Shown: positions 1-4,450 of the stretch, piece after piece
Layout: every line of letters starts with the position of its first letter
Numbering within the stretch: position 1 is the stretch's first letter
DNA from: Clostridiales bacterium
Lineage (GTDB): Bacteria; Bacillota; Clostridia; Peptostreptococcales; Natronincolaceae
Reading direction: 5' to 3'
Assembly (NCBI GenBank): GCA_012800145.1
Contig: JAAZJW010000021.1
Coordinates: 1 to 5,540 of the forward strand
Length of the DNA stretch: 5,540 nucleotides
Translations under genes and position numbers: made by a program
The notes under the pieces: generated by a model
What the model saw: only the letters and a program-made list of their open reading frames with translations
Database searches by the model: none
Told to the model about the DNA's origin: nothing

Positions 1-1281
1 TTATCCAAGGAAGAGATAAACTATTTTGTAAGGGGATACACCAATAAAACAATCCCGGACTATCAGGCCGCGGCTTTATTAATGGCAATATATTTTCAAA
101 AAATGAATGAAGATGAAACTGTATATTTGACCGAAGCTATGATGAATTCAGGGGACATAATAGATTTAACCGACATAGACGGAATTAAGGTAGATAAACA
201 CAGCACGGGTGGTGTAGGTGATAAAACCACCATAGCATTAGCACCTATGGTAGCGGCCTGCGGTGTACCTATAGCCAAAATGTCAGGTAGGGGTCTGGGT
301 CATACTGGGGGAACACTGGACAAATTAGAATCTATCCCGGGGTTTAGCACTGAAATGACCGGGGAAAAATTTATAAATAATGTTAAAAAATTTAACATTG
401 CAATTGTGGGACAAACTGCTAATTTAGCACCTGCCGACAAGGCAATATATGCCCTTAGGGATGTAACCGCTACTGTAGACAATGCTTCCCTGATAGCAAG
501 TAGCATAATGTGTAAAAAATTTGCATCCGGGGCGGATTCCATTGTGCTCGATGTGAAAACGGGCAGTGGTGCGTTTATGGAAAATATAGAAGATGCATTT
601 GAATTGGCGCGGGAAATGGTCAAGATAGGAAATGGTATGGGCCGTAATACCGTTGCATTGATAACAAATATGGACGAGCCTTTGGGGTACGCTATCGGCA
701 ATAATCTAGAAGTAAAGGAAGCAATAAAAACCCTGAAAGGTGAAGGGCCTGAAGATTTCGAAGAGTTATGCATTATTTTGGGATCCTATATGCTTTTGTT
801 AGCTAAAAATGTGAATACAGTAGGGGAAGGAAGACAAAAAATACAAAATTCCATTTTTACAGGCAAGGCACTGGAAACATTTAAAGTTCTCGTCAGGGAA
901 CAAGGTGGGGATGTGGATTATATAGAAAATATGGACCTATTTCCACAGGCCGGGGGTATATATGAATTAAAATCTGACAAAACCGGTTATATAAACAAAA
1001 TAGAGGCAAAGAAAGTTGGGTTGGCTTCGTTGGCATTAGGTGCGGGTAGAGAAACCAAAAACGATATTATAGACCATTCTGTGGGGATTGTACTGAACAA
1101 GAAGGTTGGGGACCATGTCCAAACAGATGATACATTGGCATATATTCACTATAACAACTATAAAAAGCGGGGGGATGCTATTAGGAAATTAGGGTCCGCA
1201 TATTTAATCGATAAAACAGCTAAACCAAAACAAGCGCTGATACTTGGTATAGTAGACCAAAAAGGAGTAAAAAGGTTGTAA
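1..1281 (+). CDS. pdp: Pyrimidine-nucleoside phosphorylase, 5'-truncated by the window
   Basis: Cytoplasmic enzyme of nucleoside salvage that splits uridine, thymidine or deoxyuridine with phosphate into the free base and (deoxy)ribose-1-phosphate. The reading frame is open from base 1, so the ATG at 82 is an internal methionine: the 27 codons before it encode family sequence (VRGYTNKTIPDYQAAAL). About 18 N-terminal residues are probably missing, and 426 codons are visible of a family length near 433-445. The phosphate-binding segment KHSTGGVGD (from base 196) and the signature SGRGLGHTGGTLDKLE (from 283) are intact. The catalytic Arg-Ser-Lys set is present in YALRDVTATV followed by SSIMCKK, with the usual 15 and 19 residue offsets from Arg. 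The C-terminal alpha/beta domain (LGAGRETK..IDHSVGI) is complete. I prefer Pdp over DeoA because of the Firmicute context and the ~435-residue length, but the two are homologous. It probably ends an upstream nucleoside operon, which is inference. Confidence 0.93.
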   Translation, partial: LSKEEINYFVRGYTNKTIPDYQAAALLMAIYFQKMNEDETVYLTEAMMNSGDIIDLTDIDGIKVDKHSTGGVGDKTTIALAPMVAACGVPIAKMSGRGLGHTGGTLDKLESIPGFSTEMTGEKFINNVKKFNIAIVGQTANLAPADKAIYALRDVTATVDNASLIASSIMCKKFASGADSIVLDVKTGSGAFMENIEDAFELAREMVKIGNGMGRNTVALITNMDEPLGYAIGNNLEVKEAIKTLKGEGPEDFEELCIILGSYMLLLAKNVNTVGEGRQKIQNSIFTGKALETFKVLVREQGGDVDYIENMDLFPQAGGIYELKSDKTGYINKIEAKKVGLASLALGAGRETKNDIIDHSVGIVLNKKVGDHVQTDDTLAYIHYNNYKKRGDAIRKLGSAYLIDKTAKPKQALILGIVDQKGVKRL

Positions 1282-1304
1282 AATACCTCTTTATTCCTTT
1301 TTAG
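1259..1304 (+). terminator. Hairpin spanning the pdp stop codon, probable intrinsic terminator
   Basis: The arms 1259-1276 and 1285-1302 pair over 18 positions with one A-C mismatch and one G-T wobble. The 8-base loop contains the TAA stop of pdp (1279-1281). The left arm is therefore coding sequence and the right arm is untranslated. The 3' arm ends in TTTTT. The stem is A/T-rich with few G-C pairs, so it may terminate only partly. The flanking A and T runs would also let it work on the opposite strand. It separates pdp from the sporulation gene dacF. Confidence 0.6.
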
Positions 1305-1322
1305 ATTTAGTTTCCTTCCTTC

Positions 1323-1352
1323 GTATAACAAAATGCCCGGCTGGAAAACATA
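1323..1352 (+). promoter_or_regulatory. Putative sigma-F (forespore) promoter of dacF
   Basis: GTATA at 1323-1327 is followed by exactly 15 bases and then GGAAAACATA at 1343-1352. The Bacillus sigma-F consensus, as I recall it, is GYATA, about 15 bases, GGNNANAHTR. The -35 matches fully and the -10 fails at only one constrained position (C for A at position 7). Transcription would start near 1359, leaving a leader of about 24 bases that holds the GGGAGGA ribosome binding site (1370-1376). dacF is a known sigma-F gene in B. subtilis, so motif and gene identity agree. No convincing sigma-A promoter is seen in the same gap. Confidence 0.6.
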
Positions 1353-1382
1353 ATATTAAATACACAATAGGGAGGATATTTA

Positions 1383-2543
1383 ATGAAAAAAAACCTGAGT
1401 ATATTTGTATATATACTAATAATTATTTCTCTGTTTTCATCAACCTTAGGTGCTTATGCAGAGACACAGCCTTTTGATATAGATGCTAAGTCTGCATTAC
1501 TGATGGATGCCGGGACGGGAAGAATTTTATATGAAAAAAATGCAAATGAACGGTTGGCACCGGCCAGTATAACAAAAATTATGACAATGCTTTTGGTAAT
1601 GGAAGCCATTGAAGATGGCAAAATCACTCTCAATGATAAGGTAGTTGTCAGTGAAAAGGCATCAAGGATGGGGGGAACACAGCTCTACTTAGAACCCGGA
1701 GAAGTGAGGACAGTAGAAGAATTGATGAAGGGTGTGGCTATACGGTCAGCTAATGATGCTACCGTGGCGCTGGGTGAACATATAGCGGGTACGGATGAAC
1801 TGTTTGTACAACAAATGAATGATCGTGCTAAGGAATTAGGCATGAAAAACACAAAATTTAAAAACACGAACGGTTTAGATGCGGAGGGACATCTCACAAC
1901 TGCCCATGATGTAGCTCTGATGTCCAGGGAATTGTTAAAACATAAGGAAATTCATAGATGGCTTACAACATGGATGGATACTGTGGTAGTTGGGAGAAAG
2001 AAATCTGAACAATCCCTGGTTAACACAAATAGGCTTATTAAAACCTACAAAGGGGCCAACGGTATAAAAACCGGGTATACGAGTACTTCAAAACATTGTC
2101 TTGCAGCATCTGCAACCAGGGGAAACAGCACATTTATATCGGTAATAATGGCTGCACCTTCTTCCTCGGTTCGTTTTAATGGGGCGGCGAAATTGTTAGA
2201 CTATGGTTTTGCTAATTATAGCACAGTAAAAATCGCCCGGAAACATGATGTTATAGGAAATGTTAAATTGAACAAAGGTAAGAAAATCCAATTAGAGGCG
2301 GTTGCAAAAGATGATCTGAATGTATTGGTTAAAAAAGGCCAAGAAGAAAGTGTTAAGCAGGAAGTGATACTTCCACTGTCCATTAACGCACCTATATCAA
2401 AGGGGGGTAAAATGGGTGAAATTGTAGCTACCTTGGATGGAAAGGAAGTTGGGAAGGTAGATATTATATCAAGGGAAGATGTACCGAAGGCTTCAATGAT
2501 GGATATACTGGGAAGAATGTTCAGCAGGATGATGGGGAAATAA
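1383..2543 (+). CDS. dacF: D-alanyl-D-alanine carboxypeptidase, DacF type (peptidase S11)
   Basis: Secreted low-molecular-mass penicillin-binding protein that removes the terminal D-Ala from peptidoglycan pentapeptides. DacF acts from the forespore and helps set cortex cross-linking. Residues 1-26 form a signal peptide: basic MKKN, hydrophobic core, cleavage expected after AYA. The three active-site motifs are intact: S62-I-T-K65 (nucleophile Ser and base Lys), S122-A-N124 and K229-T-G231. A C-terminal PBP5-type beta domain follows at about residues 270-365. The tail (SMMDILGRMFSRMMGK) could be an amphipathic membrane anchor as in PBP5. At 386 residues it is full length. The start is fixed by GGGAGGA six bases upstream and by the signal peptide. 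The name DacF rather than another S11 paralogue rests on its place directly after pdp and on the sigma-F-like promoter. The family is near certain; the paralogue name is likely. Confidence 0.88.
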   Translation: MKKNLSIFVYILIIISLFSSTLGAYAETQPFDIDAKSALLMDAGTGRILYEKNANERLAPASITKIMTMLLVMEAIEDGKITLNDKVVVSEKASRMGGTQLYLEPGEVRTVEELMKGVAIRSANDATVALGEHIAGTDELFVQQMNDRAKELGMKNTKFKNTNGLDAEGHLTTAHDVALMSRELLKHKEIHRWLTTWMDTVVVGRKKSEQSLVNTNRLIKTYKGANGIKTGYTSTSKHCLAASATRGNSTFISVIMAAPSSSVRFNGAAKLLDYGFANYSTVKIARKHDVIGNVKLNKGKKIQLEAVAKDDLNVLVKKGQEESVKQEVILPLSINAPISKGGKMGEIVATLDGKEVGKVDIISREDVPKASMMDILGRMFSRMMGK

Positions 2544-2576
2544 GGGGATGAACCCGATTCTTGGCTCCTAATCCCC
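2544..2576 (+). other. Hairpin just after dacF, possible weak terminator or processing stem
   Basis: GGGGAT (2544-2549) starts immediately after the dacF stop and pairs perfectly with ATCCCC (2571-2576). Inside, GAACC and GGCTC can pair with one mismatch. No T-run follows, so this is not a standard intrinsic terminator. It may protect the mRNA 3' end, or be part of the purine/pyrimidine-biased intergenic repeat described separately. Confidence 0.35.
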
Positions 2577-2614
2577 GGTGTCAGTTGGATTGTGGGACGA
2601 ATTTTGATCTTTAC
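2577..2614. other. Intergenic patch of biased composition
   Basis: Together with 2547-2576, this stretch reads on the minus strand as short purine-rich words (GGGGATTAGGAGCC, AAGAATCGGG). It has no open frame of interest and no visible remnant of scpA or scpB. A related patch occurs at 3787-3822 on the other strand. It is richer in G and C than the A/T-rich promoter DNA that follows. Confidence 0.3.
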
Positions 2615-2643
2615 GTGTAAATTCCAGGATATTGGAAAAAATA
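2615..2643 (+). promoter_or_regulatory. Putative sigma-F promoter of ytfI-ytfJ
   Basis: GGAAAAAATA at 2634-2643 fits every constrained position of the sigma-F -10 consensus GGNNANAHTR. GTGTA at 2615-2619 lies 14 bases upstream and matches GYATA in four of five positions. Transcription would begin near 2650, giving a leader of about 33 bases with a Shine-Dalgarno (AAGGGTGA, from about 2666). A forespore promoter suits YtfJ/GerW. The -10 overlaps the inverted repeat TTCCA-6-TGGAA (2622-2637), which could be an operator or chance. The call is tentative because the -35 is imperfect and the spacer one base short. Confidence 0.45.
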
Positions 2644-2682
2644 TCAATATAATATAAACAGGCGTAAGGGTGAAAATTTGAA

Positions 2683-3312
2683 ATGTTGGTTTTTATAATT
2701 GCAACATTAGGGGTCTTATTGTTTGGAGTATTATGTTCAGACCTAAAAATCAGGTTCAGTATTGTTAAGAGTAATAAAGACAATAGTATGGTAGTCAGCC
2801 TGACCGGTTTGTATGGTATATTCAAACATACTAAACGAATTTCCGCCATGGACCTGATCAGGAGAAATAGGACTATTCCTATATTGGGTATTGATAATGG
2901 GGCAATAGATAAAAAGAATAAATCTGTTGATCATGGGGGCTTTTTTCGAGATATATTTGATAGGGGAAAAATAGTAGATAGTTACAAAAAAACCAATGTC
3001 AAATATGAACATTATGTAAGAGAAAAATTGGTTTTTAACAGTATATGTTGGTACACCAAAATTGGCACGAATGATGCAGCAGAGACAGCTATTTTAGCAG
3101 GAGCAATATGGGCTATAAAAACCTCTATTATTTCTTTTATAACCAGGGGTTATGATTTCCCTGATGTATCAATAAATGTAGTTCCTGACTATAACGTTAA
3201 CACATTTGAAACTTCTATTAACGGTATATTTAGCATTAAATTGGGCTATATTATTAATGCGAACATAAAGGCAATATTAGCGCGAATAAAGGATGGTGTG
3301 AAAAATGAGTGA
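2683..3312 (+). CDS. ytfI: DUF2953 family membrane-anchored protein, YtfI-like
   Basis: Protein of unknown biochemical function found next to ytfJ in spore formers. Residues 1-18 are a hydrophobic membrane segment (MLVFIIATLGVLLFGVLC) and the rest is a soluble domain of about 190 residues. The family hallmark lies at residues 123-147: a Trp, then IGTNDAAETAI, then AGAIWAIKT, matching the W..iGt.DAa.tAi pattern I associate with DUF2953. The hydrophilic middle (about residues 58-105, rich in Lys, Asp and Asn) is probably a variable loop. The start ATG at 2683 has an AAGGGTGA ribosome binding site about 9 bases upstream. The 3' end overlaps ytfJ by eight bases, so the two are probably translationally coupled. 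By context it may support YtfJ function or location in the forespore; that is inference. Confidence 0.82.
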   Translation: MLVFIIATLGVLLFGVLCSDLKIRFSIVKSNKDNSMVVSLTGLYGIFKHTKRISAMDLIRRNRTIPILGIDNGAIDKKNKSVDHGGFFRDIFDRGKIVDSYKKTNVKYEHYVREKLVFNSICWYTKIGTNDAAETAILAGAIWAIKTSIISFITRGYDFPDVSINVVPDYNVNTFETSINGIFSIKLGYIINANIKAILARIKDGVKNE

Positions 3313-3748
3313 GCATCCAATAGAATCATTAATGAAAACTACAATGGAAACTATTAAGGAAATGGTAGATGTTAACACCATTGTCGGTGACGCGGTTGAA
3401 ACAATAGACGGCACAACAATAATTCCGATTTCCAGGGTGTCGTTTGGGTTTGCATCAGGCGGTGGGGATTTTGAAAATACAAAAAAGGACAAGGAAGGGG
3501 AGCGGAACGGGGAAACGAGCAAGGACCAATTACCATTTGCCGGTGGTGCAGGTGCGGGAATATCCATACATCCGGTGGCATTTATGGTAGTGGGCGGTGG
3601 ACAAATGAAATTAATGTCAGTAGATCAAAATGCCAATTTGATTGATACAATCATAAATTCAACGCCCAAGGTTATTGACAGTTTGCAATCAGCCTTCAGT
3701 AAAAACAACAAAAGCAGCGAAGAGAATAAAACCATTAGTTTTGAATAA
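3305..3748 (+). CDS. ytfJ: Sporulation protein YtfJ/GerW
   Basis: Forespore protein; in B. subtilis GerW (YtfJ) is needed for normal germination involving the cortex-lytic enzyme SleB. The family landmarks are present in order: HPIESLMKTTMETIKEMVDV (residues 4-23), VGDAVETIDGTTIIPISRVSFGFASGG (about 27-53, split only for description), then a Gly-rich segment PFAGGAGAGISIHPVAFMVV. Between these lies a charged linker of about 20 residues (TKKDKEGERNGETSKDQ) that is probably flexible. The Ser/Lys-rich C-terminal tail is also likely disordered. There is no signal peptide. The ATG lies inside the end of ytfI and is preceded by AAAGGATGGTG. At 147 residues it is normal for the family. It is co-transcribed with ytfI and closed by a strong terminator directly after its stop. 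Confidence 0.92.
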   Translation: MSEHPIESLMKTTMETIKEMVDVNTIVGDAVETIDGTTIIPISRVSFGFASGGGDFENTKKDKEGERNGETSKDQLPFAGGAGAGISIHPVAFMVVGGGQMKLMSVDQNANLIDTIINSTPKVIDSLQSAFSKNNKSSEENKTISFE

Positions 3749-3775
3749 GGGGCACTTTTCGGCCCCATTTTTATT
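3749..3775 (+). terminator. Intrinsic terminator of ytfI-ytfJ
   Basis: It starts at the base after the ytfJ stop. GGGGC (3749-3753) pairs with GCCCC (3762-3766) across an 8-base loop, followed by ATTTTTATT. The compact G-C stem with a T-tract is a classical factor-independent terminator and isolates the downstream MazG-like gene. Confidence 0.82.
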
Positions 3776-3859
3776 GCTTAATCCATGCCAGGGGCTAGAA
3801 ATTGGAGACAGGAATGCCGGAAATCCATAATAAATATAAAACTATGTATCAAAATTAAT

Positions 3860-3888
3860 TTGAAAAAATTAACACAAAAAGATATAAT
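3860..3888 (+). promoter_or_regulatory. Sigma-A type promoter of the MazG-like gene
   Basis: TTGAAA (3860-3865), a 17-base spacer and a perfect TATAAT (3883-3888) give five of six and six of six matches to the vegetative consensus with ideal spacing. Transcription would start near 3895, so the leader is only about 25 bases. This excludes in-frame codons upstream of about 3895 from the protein and supports the ATG at 3920. The GGAGG at 3894-3898 overlaps the predicted start point and is probably not the working ribosome binding site; AAGGGGG (from 3905) is better placed. Confidence 0.75.
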
Positions 3889-3919
3889 AAAATGGAGGTT
3901 TTACAAGGGGGTAAAAATT

Positions 3920-4318
3920 ATGGACATAAGGCAGGCTATCGAGGATATATGGCAAAACAGGAAATATACTACAGATGATCCTAAAACAACTTTGAGCCAT
4001 CTGAATGAAGAGGTAGCGGAATCATTAAAGGCCCTTATGAAGGGGGACATAGATAAGGCAAAACGTGAGCTACAAGACGCTATGTCCTGCTTGTTTATTG
4101 CCATGAGAGTTATGGAATTAGACCCTGTTGAGGCCGTTAACAATCAAATAAAGCAGATGCAGAAAAGGAATGAAAAAATAATGATCTTTGAAGACGATAA
4201 GGTTGAAATATATGTTAATGGCAATTTAAAGGGCGGATGGTCGATATGGGACAAAGAAGATATAAGGGAAGCGGAGAAGATTGCCAAGGAGTTCGGTTGC
4301 GAAATAAAATATAAATAA
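3920..4318 (+). CDS. MazG-like NTP pyrophosphohydrolase with C-terminal extension
   Basis: Probable cytoplasmic enzyme of the all-alpha NTP-PPase (MazG-like) group, which hydrolyses (d)NTPs, often non-canonical ones, to the monophosphate and pyrophosphate using Mg2+. Residues 1-85 carry the metal-binding pattern: E30-E31-V-A-E34 on one helix and E50-L-Q-D53 on the next, that is, EExxE followed by ExxD. No key acidic residue is missing. Residues 88-132 (IFEDDKVEIYVNGNLKGGWS..) look like two or three short beta strands and an amphipathic helix; I do not recognise this part. The frame stays open upstream to 3785, but that stretch has no fitting ribosome binding site and lies before the promoter. 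The ATG at 3920 has AAGGGGG about 8 bases upstream. The gene has its own promoter and terminator and no clear link to the sporulation neighbours. Substrate cannot be assigned. Confidence 0.8.
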   Translation: MDIRQAIEDIWQNRKYTTDDPKTTLSHLNEEVAESLKALMKGDIDKAKRELQDAMSCLFIAMRVMELDPVEAVNNQIKQMQKRNEKIMIFEDDKVEIYVNGNLKGGWSIWDKEDIREAEKIAKEFGCEIKYK

Positions 4319-4332
4319 TTCGGTTATATCAC

Positions 4333-4370
4333 AAAAAAAGGATAGGTAAAACATGCTTATCTTTTTTTAA
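4333..4370 (+). terminator. Intrinsic terminator of the MazG-like gene
   Basis: The arms 4334-4346 and 4356-4368 form a 13-bp stem with two wobble pairs and a 9-base loop. The core is GATAGG against a right arm reading CTTATC, with a run of A on the left and seven T on the right. It lies 15 bases after the stop. The symmetric A and T runs would also permit function on the opposite strand, but no gene is seen there. Confidence 0.72.
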
Positions 4371-4379
4371 TTGTGGAAT

Positions 4380-4423
4380 TAATAATGTTTTGATGTAAAT
4401 ACTAATAATGTTTGCGGTAAATA
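4380..4423 (+). repeat. Imperfect tandem direct repeat upstream of the dacB-like gene
   Basis: TAATAATGTTT occurs at 4380-4390 and 4403-4413, and each copy is followed after 3-4 bases by GTAAATA (4395-4401 and 4417-4423). The unit therefore repeats with a 23-bp period, about two helical turns, and ends 27 bases before the GTG start. It could be a paired regulator site or part of the promoter; in such A/T-rich DNA it could also be a small duplication without a role. Confidence 0.55.
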
Positions 4424-4438
4424 AAAAAATCATTTTTT

Positions 4439-4445
4439 GGGGTGA
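4439..4445 (+). promoter_or_regulatory. Ribosome binding site that selects the GTG start at 4451
   Basis: GGGGTGA matches the 16S 3'-end complement and lies five bases before GTG 4451. The in-frame GTG at 4442 falls inside this site and so cannot use it, which decides between the two candidate starts. Confidence 0.7.
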
Positions 4446-4450
4446 AGTTT

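Noticed and set aside
82..84. ATG as the start of the pyrimidine-nucleoside phosphorylase
   Set aside because: The frame is open and encodes conserved family sequence back to base 1, so this is an internal Met of a gene that begins before the window.
300..773. 157-codon minus-strand open frame opposite pdp
   Set aside because: It lies wholly within a conserved gene on the other strand and has no ribosome binding site or recognisable domain. Similar antisense frames opposite dacF, ytfJ and the dacB-like gene are rejected for the same reason.
2648..2653. TATAAT as a sigma-A -10 for ytfI
   Set aside because: No acceptable -35 lies 16-18 bases upstream (CAGGAT at 17), and TTGGAA is only about 10 bases away.
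2577..2849. Minus-strand frames over the dacF-ytfI gap
   Set aside because: They have low-complexity translations, overlap both real genes and show no start signals.
3785..3919. N-terminal extension of the MazG-like protein from the ATG at 3785
   Set aside because: The extra 45 residues are Lys/Ile-rich with no family similarity. They lack a good ribosome binding site and lie mostly before or across a strong promoter.
4377..4406. Sigma-E promoter for the dacB-like gene
   Set aside because: The best -10 candidate, AATACTAA, matches the CATACANT pattern poorly and no good -35 precedes it. A TTGTGG-17-TGTAAA sigma-A reading is also too weak.
4442..4444. GTG at 4442 as the start of the dacB-like gene
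   Set aside because: It lies inside the GGGGTGA ribosome binding site that serves the GTG at 4451 and has no comparable site of its own.
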